DNA of 64,000 nt from CALGLS01 sp965222105 (GCA_965222105.1 CBDCTQ010000024.1:62001-126000); one strand, 5' to 3'; counted from the stretch's first letter, positions 51,143 to 61,470 are shown. Numbers and translations are program-made. The notes: a model not told the origin generated them from the letters alone.

Positions 51143-52249
51143 TCACCCCTTATAAAAAGGCAGTTTCACGACCTGTGCATCCAGTCGTTTGCGGCCGGCA
51201 ACGACCTTGATGGCCGTATCGGGTTTGGCGTAAGCCGTCTGCACATAGCCCAGTCCGATGGGAATGTCGAGGGAGGGCGATTGGGTGCCGGAGGTAACCG
51301 TGCCGATGGATTCGCCGCCTTGATTTTCGATGGTGTAGCCTTTGCGGGGTACACGCCGGTCGTCGACTTTGAGGCCGACGAGCTTTTTGTCGACGCCCTT
51401 TTCGCGTTGGCTTAGGAAGATGTCGCGGGAGTTGAAATCGCCTTTTTTGGTTTTGGTGATCCAGCCCAGGCCAGCTTCGATGGGGGAGGTGGTATCGTCG
51501 ATGTCGTTGCCGTAGAGGCAGTAGCCCATTTCGAGGCGGAGGGTGTCGCGGGCGCCCAGGCCAATGGGGTGGATGCCGAGGTCTTTGCCGGTTTTGAAAA
51601 TGGCATTCCATAGTACGGGAAGTTGTTCGTTGCGGATGTAGAGTTCGAAGCCGCCGGCACCGGTGTATCCCGTGGCGGAGACGAGTACGTTGTCGATTCC
51701 TGCGATGGTTCCTTTTCGGAAGGTATAATATTTGATGTCGCCCAGGTCGATCTGGGTGAGGGGTTGGAGGGCTTTGGTGGCGTTGGGTCCCTGGACGGCG
51801 AGCAGGCCGGTGCGTTCGGAGATGTTGTAGATGATGCAGTCGAAGTCGTTGTGTTGGTTGATCCAGGCCCAGTCTTTTTCGATGTTGGAAGCGTTGACTA
51901 CGAGCATGTAGGCCCGTTCGCCTTCGGCGCATTGGTCTTCGGAGAGGCGGTACACCAGCAGGTCGTCTACGATGCCTCCGTTGTGGTTGGGCAGGCAGGA
52001 GTATTGGGCGTCTCCGATGTCGAGTTTGGACACATCGTTGGAAGTTACTTTCTGAAGGAGGTCGAGGGCTCCTTTTCCTCTTACGATGAATTCACCCATG
52101 TGGGATACATCGAAGACGCCGACGTTATTGCGCACGCAGTCGTGTTCTTCTTTGATGCCTGCATAGGAGATGGGCATGTTGTATCCGGCAAATTCAGCCA
52201 TTTTGGCTCCGAGAGTGCTGTGGGTGTCGGTCAGTGCGGTTTGTTTCAT
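51143..52249 (-). CDS. gcvT: Aminomethyltransferase, glycine cleavage T protein
   Basis: 368 residues from ATG 52249 (MKQTALTDTHSTLGAKMAEF). GcvT motifs: MPISYAGIKEEHDCVRNNVG, VFDVSHMGEFIVRG with the folate-site Asp, YTGAGGFELY, GLGARDTLRLEMGYCLYGND and KPFYKG-type end. It releases ammonia from the aminomethyl-lipoyl H protein and passes the one-carbon unit to tetrahydrofolate. The gene stands alone; GcvH and GcvP are not in the window. An upstream in-frame extension of 19 codons is not conserved. Confidence 0.95.
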   Translation of the reverse strand: MKQTALTDTHSTLGAKMAEFAGYNMPISYAGIKEEHDCVRNNVGVFDVSHMGEFIVRGKGALDLLQKVTSNDVSKLDIGDAQYSCLPNHNGGIVDDLLVYRLSEDQCAEGERAYMLVVNASNIEKDWAWINQHNDFDCIIYNISERTGLLAVQGPNATKALQPLTQIDLGDIKYYTFRKGTIAGIDNVLVSATGYTGAGGFELYIRNEQLPVLWNAIFKTGKDLGIHPIGLGARDTLRLEMGYCLYGNDIDDTTSPIEAGLGWITKTKKGDFNSRDIFLSQREKGVDKKLVGLKVDDRRVPRKGYTIENQGGESIGTVTSGTQSPSLDIPIGLGYVQTAYAKPDTAIKVVAGRKRLDAQVVKLPFYKG

Positions 52250-52336
52250 CCGAAATTGTAGTTGTATTGTTTTGCCGGGCCGGATTTCCCTGCTGTCGGC
52301 AGGCACGATAGGCAGGCTGTGCTTATTGCTTTGGTG

Positions 52337-54370
52337 TTAAGAACCATTAGACAGGGTAATACTTTCGATGATGTCGCCTTGTTCAATTTGGTGGACAACG
52401 CCCATCCCTTCAATTACCCGCGCAAAAATAGTATAATTTCCATCCAAATGGGGTGTCGGAGAGTGGGTAATAAAAAACTGGGTGCATTCGGTATGGTTTC
52501 CGGCCGATGCCATTCCCACCAGTCCGGCCTGATCAAAGTAGGTGGGCGGCAGTTCTGAGCGGATGGTGTAGTCGAGTGAGCCATAGCCATCCCCTCTGGT
52601 GCATCCCCCCTGGATGACGAAGTTGGGAATGACGCGGTGAAAATTCTTCCCGTTAAAAAATTTGTTTTGTGCCAACTTGATGAAATTGAGGACGGTGCCG
52701 GGGGCCGATTCGAGAAAAAGTTCAAGTACCACATTTCCTTTGCTGGTTTTGATGGTGGCTTTTTTATTGCTTATATCCGGATCGTACACATTCCAATCGA
52801 TGGGATGGGTAATTTCCGGACTTTCCGAGTCGGGGTTATCCTCGTCGGCGAAGAAATCGATTGTTTTTTTCAATTCTTTCCAGGTCTCAAACTCTCTGGG
52901 CAGGGCCAATTTGTTCAATGTAGTAGTGAGGAAGTCCAGGCTGTCGAGATTTTCGGCAAAGTTGAGTTGGGAATCGCGGAGTACTTCTGCCGCGATGGCC
53001 GTCATAGCGGGATCTCTTTTGATGATGGCTTCTTCGAAAGCATCGGCTAGGTCTTTTTTTACCCGCTTTGAACCGACAAAACCAAAAAAAGTAACAAAGT
53101 CGGAAGCGCGGGCGATCTCTGCCAGTGCATTTACGGCGGCGGCCCGAACGATGGTTTGGTCATTGTCCAGAAATTGGTTTTTGATATAGCGGTAGTTCCA
53201 TTTGAATTGGCTGAGGGCGTCGAGGATGGCTGCCTTTTCGTATGGATTAGTAGAGGCGGCGAGCCTGTTTTTAAGTTCGTAATTGACCTGTCCTTTGCTT
53301 ATTTCAAAATAGCTGGGCATCCACTTATTAGCCGCTTTGTACAAAGTCATTTGTATTTGCCAGTGGAGGGTGGTATCTCTGGCTTTTCGCCAAAGGGTAT
53401 TGGCAGCGGTGGGTATTCCCTTATCCACAAAATACTGGGCGGCGGTGTTGGCTACGTGCAGATTGTTGTTATCGAGCAGGGGGGTAAGTAGTGGTTCTAC
53501 AATGGCATAATCAAAAGAGGCCAGTGCGCGGATGATGTTGCATTTTACCCGGTAGTCCTTTTCGATGCCCAACCTGTTTTGGAGGGCGTTGAAAGCTGCG
53601 GGTGTTTTCGATTTGCCAAGTGCCAGCGCCAGCGGCATGCGCAGGTTGGGGTCGGTGGATTGTGCCAGCGATTTTGATAACAATACTACTGCGGTACTGT
53701 CCAACGAAATGCCTTTGGCCCGACCCAGATAGTTGGCAGCGATCAACCGGACGGAATGAGGGTATCCCGTTCTTGCCACAAAGTCGACCATTCGGGTGGT
53801 GCCTTCCGGCAAAATCAAATTGCGCAGGGCAAACCGGTATATTCCTCTGGCCTGACCCACCAATAGTAAGGTGTCGGTACGCAAATAAGTTGTGATGGTG
53901 CTCAGGTTTTTCAGCTGGGCTTTGGTAGCGCATTTGCCCACCGCCTCCAGGATGGTACTGTTCAGTCCATCGGCTATTGATAGGGAATCGTTTTTTTGAA
54001 AAGCTTTCAGCAAAATGGGCTCGGCTTTTTCCGCCCCTATTTGTCCGAGGGCATAAGCCGCCGCCTGTCTTACTTCCATCACCTCATCGTTCAATACCAA
54101 GTCAGCCAGACTATCGATGGCTGCTTCCGTTTTGAACGAACCGAACGCCAGCGCTGCACCATACCGGAATGTAGGGTCTGAGTGGTGAAAATAGTCCAGG
54201 AGGCTATCCAGGTTTTGGGCATCCTGCCAACCGTATAGTTTTTGGACTTCAGGATTGTCCAAGTCCCAGTTTATTCGTGTCAATTTTTTTTCTTCAAGGG
54301 GTCGGCATTGGGCAACTAGTATTGACAGTGCTATCAAAAGCCATAACCGGGAAAGAGGAAGTTGAACCAT
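52337..54370 (-). CDS. HEAT-repeat lipoprotein with C-terminal cyclophilin isomerase domain
   Basis: 677 residues from ATG 54370 (MVQLPLSRLWLLIALSILVAQC, lipobox VAQC). Residues about 30-480 hold HEAT-like repeats (RQAAAYALGQIGAEKAEPIL, RAAAVNALAEIARASD). The last 160 residues are a cyclophilin: TSKGNVVLELFLESAPGTVLNF, FHRVIPNFVIQGG with the catalytic Arg, SAGNHTECTQFFITHSPTPHLDGNYTIFARV. It probably isomerises prolines in envelope proteins held by the HEAT solenoid. This is a Bacteroidota-style domain pair. Confidence 0.88.
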   Translation of the reverse strand: MVQLPLSRLWLLIALSILVAQCRPLEEKKLTRINWDLDNPEVQKLYGWQDAQNLDSLLDYFHHSDPTFRYGAALAFGSFKTEAAIDSLADLVLNDEVMEVRQAAAYALGQIGAEKAEPILLKAFQKNDSLSIADGLNSTILEAVGKCATKAQLKNLSTITTYLRTDTLLLVGQARGIYRFALRNLILPEGTTRMVDFVARTGYPHSVRLIAANYLGRAKGISLDSTAVVLLSKSLAQSTDPNLRMPLALALGKSKTPAAFNALQNRLGIEKDYRVKCNIIRALASFDYAIVEPLLTPLLDNNNLHVANTAAQYFVDKGIPTAANTLWRKARDTTLHWQIQMTLYKAANKWMPSYFEISKGQVNYELKNRLAASTNPYEKAAILDALSQFKWNYRYIKNQFLDNDQTIVRAAAVNALAEIARASDFVTFFGFVGSKRVKKDLADAFEEAIIKRDPAMTAIAAEVLRDSQLNFAENLDSLDFLTTTLNKLALPREFETWKELKKTIDFFADEDNPDSESPEITHPIDWNVYDPDISNKKATIKTSKGNVVLELFLESAPGTVLNFIKLAQNKFFNGKNFHRVIPNFVIQGGCTRGDGYGSLDYTIRSELPPTYFDQAGLVGMASAGNHTECTQFFITHSPTPHLDGNYTIFARVIEGMGVVHQIEQGDIIESITLSNGS

Positions 54371-54654
54371 GTATTGAAATGCTGAATTATACTTCTCCAA
54401 GGCAAAATTTGTGAAACTTGCCAGTGTCTACTCCCGCCTGGAGCGGGACTGGCGACAGGTAGAAGATTACACAAATTGGGTTTAATTTGTCCGAAGGACA
54501 AAAATCTATGTGTGCTACTGTGCCTATGTGTTTCAAAATATCCACCGCAAGGAGGTTAAAAAATCACAAATCTTGGGTTGCAGTACTATAAAATATGGTG
54601 AGCAAGAAGTAGCCCCTTCAACGAGTAGCTGACACTTTGCGACTGTGGGGTGAT

Positions 54655-54999
54655 TCAGGTTTTCGCCTTACGCACTGCTCTGAAACTCCTGATGAAGGCC
54701 ACCATCGCCAACAAGCCCGTAAGGATCGGCAGGATGGTGCGCACCAAACTAAGGCCTCCGGCATTCAACGCTTTGGGCAACCGCATGCCGAGCAGGGCGA
54801 GCAGGATCACGGTGGTCAACAATACAGCAATGTGTGCAATGGTTTTGTTTTCTTTGCGAAGCCCATTGTTACACAACAATAGTGCTACACCAAAGCCGAC
54901 AGGGATGAAAGCGGTACCGGAGCTGGTGGCAAAATAACCCCACAGCCCCATGGCGATGAGAACAATGGCGTTGAGCAAACTGGCGGAATGTGGTTTCAT
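54655..54999 (-). CDS. Small four-TM membrane protein, unknown
   Basis: 114 residues with four hydrophobic stretches: LLNAIVLIAMGLWGYFA, AFIPVGFGVALLLCNNGLRK, IAVLLTTVILLALLGMRLP and ILPILTGLLAMVAFIRSF. Gly/Ala-rich packing resembles small TMEM14-like proteins, without firm family assignment. The 284 bp between it and the cyclophilin gene hold only an imperfect CTCCCGCCTGGAGCGGG palindrome near 54430. It is followed by nothing clearly cotranscribed. Confidence 0.6.
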   Translation of the reverse strand: MKPHSASLLNAIVLIAMGLWGYFATSSGTAFIPVGFGVALLLCNNGLRKENKTIAHIAVLLTTVILLALLGMRLPKALNAGGLSLVRTILPILTGLLAMVAFIRSFRAVRKAKT

Positions 55000-55098
55000 A
55001 ATATGCTTGGAAGGTTAATTAATTATTGATTTTTGATTTTTGCTGACGTTGGGCTATCATCAGTGAAGTTATTGTTTGGATGGGTATCCTAATTGCCC

Positions 55099-57765
55099 TC
55101 AAAAATCCTCATTTTCTTCTTCCTCCTCTTCTCCATCTTCCGGTGTTGGTTTGGTTTTTCCAAAATTGAATAAATTATCATCGAAGCTTTCGTCTTCGTC
55201 GGGTATGCCTTCTTCGCCGGGGCCGTCGCCGGGTATTCTTCCGGGACCGTAGTCGTATTCGTCGCAGTTGACCACGATGCCCAGATCGCCCGATGGTACA
55301 AAGAAACGCTTTTTAGGATCGTAGCCCGTTTCGGGGTTGGCCTCCAGGCGCGTCAGGAATTTAGCGAAAAAGGGGCGGGCCATCCGGGCACCGATGCCGT
55401 AGCGGAGGTCGCGGAAGCGGATCCACCGATCATCGCCCCCTACCCAGGTACCCACTACGAGGTCGGGCGAAAGCCCTACAAACCAGCCGTCAACATAGTC
55501 GTTGGTGGTGCCCGTTTTGCCACCGAGCTCGCTTTTTATTTTGCTGAAGCCGGGTAGCCCCTGCGACATTACTCTTTTCAACATGCTCAGCATAACGTAG
55601 TTGGTGTTGGGGTGGAGTGCCAGGCGTTCTTCGGGGATCTCTTCGTATATGAGTCGTCCGTTTTTGTCGGTGATGCGGGTTATGAATACGGGTTTGTTGT
55701 TGAGACCGTTGTTGGCAAAGGTGGTGTAGGCGCCGGTCAGTTCCATCACGGTCAGATCGCTGGCGCCCAGGCAGATGGAAGGTTGCTTGGGTATGCGGTA
55801 GGATCCGTTTGACCGGATTGCGGAGGAGTCCAGTCCCATTTTGTGTACGAGGCCGCGGACGTATTCGGTGTCGCCGAGTTGTTTCATCAGGTAAACCGAA
55901 ACGGTGTTTTTGGAGTGCGCCAATCCTTTAAACAAAGTGTAGGGATTGCCGGTGTATTTGCCGTCGGCGTTGTTGGGGGTCCAGTCGGAGAGCAACCCGA
56001 AATTGCCTTCATCTTTGTGGATGGTGTAGGGCAGGTCGAACACCCGGAAGCAGGGCGATATGCCGGAGTGGGCAATGACGGTGGAATAGATAAACGGTTT
56101 GAAGGTGGAGCCCACCTGCCGGTCGGAGGTTACGTGGTCGTATTGGAAGTATTTGTGGTTGATGCCGCCCACCCACGCTTTTACATGTCCGGTACTTGGT
56201 TCGACGGCTACTGATCCAAGCTGGAGGAACATGCTGTGGTATTTGATGGAGTCGATGGGCGAAAGGACGGTATCTTTTTCCAGCCGGTCGTTGTAGGCAA
56301 ACACTTTCATTTTGACCGGGGTGTTGAAACTTTTGTCCACGGCTCTTTGGAGTTTTGTCCATTGTTGTTTGAGGGTTTTCCAGTGGTCGCTGTTCATCAA
56401 CCGGCGGTATTTGACGGCCAGTTTGGAACCCACAAATTTTTGGGAAACCAATTTGGCCAGCGAGCCCTTTTCTTTTTCTTCTTTGAGCATTCGCTCGATG
56501 TCGACATCGCGGAGGTTGGTGAATCCGTCTTTTGTTTTGGCTATTTGTTCCAGTATTTCCGAAAGGTATTGATACCGCATTTTATCGTAGCGGTCGGTGT
56601 GGTAGACGGCCCGTTGGAGGGCTCTTTTTCTGGCTTTGTTTTGGAGTTCGATCTCTTCGGCTTCCCAGGTGGGGTCTTCGTAGGTCCAGGGGTCTTTGCC
56701 TTTCCAGTGTTTCCAGAAAGTTTGTTGGAGTTTGGCCATGTGTTCGATCATAGCTTCTTCGGCATATTGCTGGATGGTGGGGTCGAGGGTGGTGTATATT
56801 TTGAGGCCGTCACGGTAAATGTCGTAGGTGGTGCCGTCGGGTTTGCGGTTTTCTTCGCGGGTCAGTATTTCCTTGATACCTTCGCCCAGTCGCATACGGA
56901 AGTAGGGGGCAGGGCCGTCGGCGTGGGTTTTGCGATTGAAGTTGGACATGTCGAGGGGGAGTCCGCGGAGTGAGTCGTACTCGATCTGGGAGATCATCTT
57001 GTTCTTTTTCATTTGGTGGAGTACGATCATTCGGCGGTGTCGGACGGTGTCGGGACGCCGGATGGGGTTGAAGAGGGCGGGGTTTTTGAGCATACCTACC
57101 AGAGTGGCTGCCTCCTGGATGAGGAGGGAGTCCTGGCTTTTGCCAAAATATACTTCAGCGGCGGCTTTGATGCCATAGGCGTCGTAGAGGAAGCTGAACT
57201 TGTTGAGATACATGGTGATGATCTCTTCTTTGGTGTAGCTTCTTTCGAGTTTGACGGCTATGATCCATTCTTTGAATTTCTGGATCACTCGCTGGATACC
57301 GCTGCCCGCTCTTTTGGTGAACAGCATTTTGGCGAGTTGCTGGGTGACAGTACTGGCGCCACCGGCGCTTTTTCGGCGCAAAAAGACCGTTTTGCCCAGC
57401 ACCCGCAGCAGGGCCTCACCGTCGATGCCGCTGTGTTGGTAGTAGCGTTCGTCTTCGGTGGCTACGAGGGCCTGGACGAGGTAGGGCGATAGTTGTTCGT
57501 AGGCAACGGGGATGCGGTTTTCGACGTAGTAGCGGCCGAGCACATCTCCGTTGGCAGCGTATACTTCGGTGGCGAGGTTGCTTTTGGGGTTTTCGAGTTC
57601 TTCAAAGGTGGGCAGGTCCTGAAAGGAAAAGAATACGAACATCAATGCCGTGGCCAACACCCCTGCTATGGTCAGGCGCCACATCCATTTAACGACTTTC
57701 CGGTATACGGGCCTCCTTTTTTGGCGGATTTCCTTTGCCGAAAGGTTATTGTCAGTATTATCCAT
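55099..57765 (-). CDS. Class A penicillin-binding protein (PBP1A-type transglycosylase/transpeptidase)
   Basis: An 888-residue bifunctional cell-wall synthase. TM anchor LTIAGVLATALMFVFFS (31-47). The GT51 domain has the catalytic Glu E104 (VATEDERYYQ) and TVTQQLAKMLF. The transpeptidase has S553-T-F-K556 (GSTFKPFIY), S618-K-N620 (AHSKNTV) and K750-T-G (GGKTGTTNDY). About 150 residues between the domains (345-490) are a charged helical insert. The acidic tail ends TPEDGEEEEEENEDF. It polymerises and cross-links peptidoglycan. The -7 element at 57867-57874 is its probable promoter. Confidence 0.95.
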   Translation of the reverse strand: MDNTDNNLSAKEIRQKRRPVYRKVVKWMWRLTIAGVLATALMFVFFSFQDLPTFEELENPKSNLATEVYAANGDVLGRYYVENRIPVAYEQLSPYLVQALVATEDERYYQHSGIDGEALLRVLGKTVFLRRKSAGGASTVTQQLAKMLFTKRAGSGIQRVIQKFKEWIIAVKLERSYTKEEIITMYLNKFSFLYDAYGIKAAAEVYFGKSQDSLLIQEAATLVGMLKNPALFNPIRRPDTVRHRRMIVLHQMKKNKMISQIEYDSLRGLPLDMSNFNRKTHADGPAPYFRMRLGEGIKEILTREENRKPDGTTYDIYRDGLKIYTTLDPTIQQYAEEAMIEHMAKLQQTFWKHWKGKDPWTYEDPTWEAEEIELQNKARKRALQRAVYHTDRYDKMRYQYLSEILEQIAKTKDGFTNLRDVDIERMLKEEKEKGSLAKLVSQKFVGSKLAVKYRRLMNSDHWKTLKQQWTKLQRAVDKSFNTPVKMKVFAYNDRLEKDTVLSPIDSIKYHSMFLQLGSVAVEPSTGHVKAWVGGINHKYFQYDHVTSDRQVGSTFKPFIYSTVIAHSGISPCFRVFDLPYTIHKDEGNFGLLSDWTPNNADGKYTGNPYTLFKGLAHSKNTVSVYLMKQLGDTEYVRGLVHKMGLDSSAIRSNGSYRIPKQPSICLGASDLTVMELTGAYTTFANNGLNNKPVFITRITDKNGRLIYEEIPEERLALHPNTNYVMLSMLKRVMSQGLPGFSKIKSELGGKTGTTNDYVDGWFVGLSPDLVVGTWVGGDDRWIRFRDLRYGIGARMARPFFAKFLTRLEANPETGYDPKKRFFVPSGDLGIVVNCDEYDYGPGRIPGDGPGEEGIPDEDESFDDNLFNFGKTKPTPEDGEEEEEENEDF

Positions 57766-57866
57766 GAAGTGATCGTTTTGTCGCCTTTTGCGTAAAAACT
57801 GGTTTTGGAAACGCTCCGGCGAAATAGCATGTTTAATCGTATTCTTCGATACCTAAAAAGAGTTAG

Positions 57867-57874
57867 CAAACATA
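57867..57874 (-). promoter_or_regulatory. -7 element TATGTTTG for the PBP1A-type gene
   Basis: An exact TAnnTTTG match on the minus strand, about 101 nt upstream of ATG 57765. No clear -33 box. Confidence 0.4.
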
Positions 57875-57992
57875 CGAAATTTGTTTCAGAGCTGCGCTAT
57901 AATTCCTGAATTGATGGGTGTTCTTCTATTATCTGGCAGGGGTGAATGACTATTCGTGGGGTTATGCTATACGTAAACGTTAGAAAAATGTG

Positions 57993-59066
57993 TCATATTT
58001 TGGAGAGGAGATGATTGTAGTGCTTCAATGATTCCCGGATTTGCTCGTCGGGTACCTCCTGGTTATAAATCCCTTTTCCAATATAAGATAGGAGGCTGAA
58101 GCGATTGGCGTGATCGTTTTTTTTGTCCTGCCGCATCAGGTCGACCAAATGGCCGAAGGCGGCTTCGGGTATGCTGCGATGTGGAAACTGCCGGAACAAA
58201 AAAGCAGCTATGGGCTCAAAAACGGCTTCCGAGATCAGCCCTTTGGTTACCGATAGCCAGCTTTCGCAGATCATGCCGGCGGCAATGGCCTCACCGTGCA
58301 ATAAGGGATCAGTAGCATCCATCCAGTAGCTTTCCAGGGCATGCCCGACGGTGTGCCCAAAATTGAGGATTTTGCGGAGGCCTTCTTCAAAAGGGTCTTC
58401 TTCTACGATCTTGTTTTTGATCAGCAAGGACTGGTAGATCAGGTCTTCCCAATTCATTTCTGGTGAATGGATGTCCAGCTTTTGCAAATCCTTCCAAAGC
58501 AAGACATCGCCGATCAGGGCATGCTTTACTAATTCTGCAAATCCGCTTCGCAATTCCCGGGGCGGCAAACTGCTTAAAAACGACGGACAAATAAACACTT
58601 TAGCGGGATTTTTAAACACCCCCACCGCATTTTTTACCGAACGAAAATTGACCCCCAGCTTGCCGCCCACCGAAGCATCTACCATGGCCAACAAACTGGT
58701 AGGCACCTGCACAAAATGGATACCCCGCTTGAATGTAGCTGCACAAAAACCGGCCATGTCTCCCGCCACCCCGCCTCCAAGGATGAAGACCAACGAATGG
58801 CGCCGTTTGAGCTGTAGCCCCATCATTTGATCCCAGATGGAGTGACAGGTTTCCAGGTTTTTCTGTGCTTCGCCGGCCGGAATTTTTATGACCGGACAAT
58901 CGCCAGCGTCCGATTTTTCCAGGAAGAAGGGCAGGCAGTACTGAGCGGTATTGTCATCTACAACAATGACCTTACGTCTGGTTCTGGTATGATCCTTCAC
59001 TTGATCCCAGAAGGCGGGGTCGGAGCCCAGGTTGATGTCGTAATGTTGGGTACGAATGGTCTTCAT
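57993..59066 (-). CDS. aroB: 3-Dehydroquinate synthase
   Basis: 357 residues. NAD and metal motifs: GGGVAGDMAGFCAATFKRGI, VPTSLLAMVDASVGGKLGVN, FAELVKHALIGD and NFGHTVGHALESYW with zinc ligands E (about 185) and the two His. It converts DAHP to 3-dehydroquinate in the shikimate pathway. It starts at ATG 59066, which overlaps the stop of the ABC ATPase gene by 4 nt (ATGA), so translation is coupled to an unrelated-looking transporter subunit. Confidence 0.95.
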   Translation of the reverse strand: MKTIRTQHYDINLGSDPAFWDQVKDHTRTRRKVIVVDDNTAQYCLPFFLEKSDAGDCPVIKIPAGEAQKNLETCHSIWDQMMGLQLKRRHSLVFILGGGVAGDMAGFCAATFKRGIHFVQVPTSLLAMVDASVGGKLGVNFRSVKNAVGVFKNPAKVFICPSFLSSLPPRELRSGFAELVKHALIGDVLLWKDLQKLDIHSPEMNWEDLIYQSLLIKNKIVEEDPFEEGLRKILNFGHTVGHALESYWMDATDPLLHGEAIAAGMICESWLSVTKGLISEAVFEPIAAFLFRQFPHRSIPEAAFGHLVDLMRQDKKNDHANRFSLLSYIGKGIYNQEVPDEQIRESLKHYNHLLSKI

Positions 59067-59758
59067 ACGTCGGGCAATAACTGGTCGAGGGTGGCTTTGG
59101 TTTGCTGGCTGATGGATTGTTTGAAGGTACGGGTGAGGCTGTCGAATTCATCGGGTTGAAATACTTGCGAGAACCGCTTTTGGCGGAGCAAGAAGATGCT
59201 GTCGCAAATTTCGGTGAGTGAGTGGATGATGTGCGACGAGAGGAGAATGGTCTTCTCCAGTTGTTTGAGGCGTTGGAGTACCAGTTCTATTTTTTCGCTG
59301 CTTTCCACATCTACTCCGTTGAAGGGTTCATCCAGGATGAGTATGGGCCGGTTGAAGGTCAGGGTGCCCAGAAAGGCGAGCTTTTTTTTCATGCCGGTGG
59401 AATAGTTCTCAATGAGGCCATCGAGGGGGAGGTCGAAGAGGCTGTTCCAGTGGTCGATGTTGAAGGAGGGGTTGCCCTGTGCGAGAAGCTGGAGGTACTC
59501 TCTGCCGCGGAGCCAGGGGTAGAAATAGTTGTTGGTTTCGAGGTAGGCGATGTGGTTGGGCTGGAGGGGTTGGTTGTCGAACAATACGTTTCCGTCGGTG
59601 GGTGGGAGAAAGCCATACAGGGTGTTGAAGAGGGTGGTTTTGCCGCTGCCGTTCAGTCCGAGTATGCCATGTACTTTTCCAGGCTGGAAGGTGGCTTCCA
59701 GTTGGTCGAGTACCAGGTGGCTTCCGTAAGCTGCTTGCAGGTTCTGTATGGTTAGCAT
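59063..59758 (-). CDS. ABC transporter ATP-binding protein
   Basis: A 231-residue ATPase. Walker A GLNGSGKTTLFNTLYGF, signature YSTGMKKKLAF, Walker B PILILDEPFNGVDVE and the switch His in ILLSSHIIHSL are intact. Architecture matches export-type (CcmA/NatA-like) ATPases paired with a separate membrane protein. The likely partner is the polytopic protein at 60091-61035 on the same strand, 332 bp upstream. Substrate unknown. It overlaps aroB by 4 nt. Confidence 0.9.
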   Translation of the reverse strand: MLTIQNLQAAYGSHLVLDQLEATFQPGKVHGILGLNGSGKTTLFNTLYGFLPPTDGNVLFDNQPLQPNHIAYLETNNYFYPWLRGREYLQLLAQGNPSFNIDHWNSLFDLPLDGLIENYSTGMKKKLAFLGTLTFNRPILILDEPFNGVDVESSEKIELVLQRLKQLEKTILLSSHIIHSLTEICDSIFLLRQKRFSQVFQPDEFDSLTRTFKQSISQQTKATLDQLLPDV

Positions 59759-60090
59759 GTGGTTGGAAGTATTATGATTGTTTTTTGCGAAAAGACCATT
59801 TTCTTGCGATGCCTCCGGCGGGGTACTTTTTCAGTCGAAAAACCGCCTGTCTGGTCGGCCGGAAAGTACCCAAAATTCTAGTATATAAGGCTCAAAGTAA
59901 CGGATAATAAGAGACCAGGCCCAGAGGGCCGAAATGTTGGTAAAACAGCGATAATACACACCAATCTTATAGGGCCAGAGAGCCTGCCCCGCGAATTTTA
60001 CAAAAGATCCGTTATTTCACTCCCGGAGCACTAAGCAAAACAAAAGCAGCCGCACACAGGCCGGCTCCTGCACCCTCATGTACTAAGCAG
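59759..60090. other. Spacer between permease and ATPase genes
   Basis: 332 bp with stops in all frames. It includes the palindromic-like GCCTCCGGCGGGG and GCCCAGAGGGCC words. I see no gene, RNA or clear promoter. Confidence 0.4.
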
Positions 60091-61035
60091 TTAGTTGAAT
60101 AAAGCAGATCTGCCCATCGTCTTAACCGCCCGGCGCCAATAGACCCAAAGATACACCAAACATGCGGGTGCAAAAAACGGAATAATAAGGCAAAGCAGAA
60201 AAATGCCTGCCGCCAGCGCATTGTTGGCTTTTTTGCGGCCGGGATAGTAGTGGGCGTACTTGTACGTTATGGCAAATGTCAGCACACCGCTTACCACCAG
60301 CATCAGCGCCACCAGTATGTACCACAGGGAGGTGTGAAGTACCAAATACAATACATAATGCGGGGCCAGGGCCAGGTGGAAGGCCTTGTTTTGCTGGAGG
60401 ACTTTTTGTGCGAGCCAGCTTTTTTTCAGAAGGGTGTGTTCGAGCAGATGGCGGTTCTCGATGGGGTCGTAGGCAGAAACAGCTATTGTTGCCAACAATA
60501 ATAGGACAATGGGCGTACTTGCCGTAAACATACAAGTGGCCAAACCGATGATGTATAGCAATGAAATGGCCCAAAACTGTTTGCGTAAAGCGGTCTTCAA
60601 CTCATACAGCCGGGTTGGAACCCACCCCAGATTTTGTCCGGCGGCTGGTCGCAGCCGGTTTGCCCAACCGGCAGGCAGGAGGGCGATGGCCAGAACTCCG
60701 ACCTGAAGGACGGCAGCTTGCGCAAAATCTCCCAACAATATTATTACAAACATTGAAAACGGTAGCGCCAACAGACTGTATTCAGCCATGAATATTTGCC
60801 GGGTAGCGGAGTTGAGTAACTGCAAAAACCGCAGGTCCTGGCGCCGCAAATGGATGGCGGCTACAGCAAGCAGCACCACCAGAGCAACCACCGGGCCGCC
60901 ACCACGTTGGCTTCTGTCGAGCAAACCCAATACGAAAATGGCGATCATTGGAGTGGCCAGCAACAGCAGGGGCCAACCCACGTCGCGGAGGGCGCGGTAC
61001 AGTTGGCGGAGTCGGAGTTGGAGGAGGAAGCTCAT
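60091..61035 (-). CDS. Polytopic membrane protein, probable ABC permease partner
   Basis: 314 residues with about eight hydrophobic segments, for example GWPLLLLATPMIAIFVLGLL, LLALPFSMFVIILLGDFA, SLLYIIGLATCMFTA and NALAAGIFLLCLIIPFFAP. No catalytic motif is seen. A short amphipathic helix (FLLQLRLRQLYRALRDVG) opens the protein, as in ABC-2-type exporter subunits. With the ATPase gene downstream on the same strand, a membrane-exporter role is inferred. No close family is recognised. Confidence 0.7.
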   Translation of the reverse strand: MSFLLQLRLRQLYRALRDVGWPLLLLATPMIAIFVLGLLDRSQRGGGPVVALVVLLAVAAIHLRRQDLRFLQLLNSATRQIFMAEYSLLALPFSMFVIILLGDFAQAAVLQVGVLAIALLPAGWANRLRPAAGQNLGWVPTRLYELKTALRKQFWAISLLYIIGLATCMFTASTPIVLLLLATIAVSAYDPIENRHLLEHTLLKKSWLAQKVLQQNKAFHLALAPHYVLYLVLHTSLWYILVALMLVVSGVLTFAITYKYAHYYPGRKKANNALAAGIFLLCLIIPFFAPACLVYLWVYWRRAVKTMGRSALFN

Positions 61036-61470
61036 GCTGGTATCACAACGTTGAGAGCTGTTTTTTGTTGAGTATTAAGGATCGATGGACAGCTTTTGTT
61101 TTCACAATGGTTGAGATATACAATATGAAGATCTGCAGACGATTAAGATAAGCAGCCGACCAATGATTTTTTTAGAGTGTGTGACATATCTACCTGGCGG
61201 TAGACAGGCCTGCCGACCGGCAGGCGGGTTAGCGGAGCATCGCGGTTGCAAACCGCGACGAACGGCGTCTGCACAAAGATTTTTTCTGTGAATCTTTGTG
61301 TCCCCGTCTGGCCGCCGGACAGGTTCGTGTCTTTGTGGTAAAGGCCGCAGCGATTTTGTCATGCACTCATTTTTTTAACGAATATGATATTTCCCCTGTG
61401 TAGGTGAGTGGGGAGGTTCATGGAAGAAAAATATTTAAATCCAAAAAAATATATAAACATAACGATAAAG

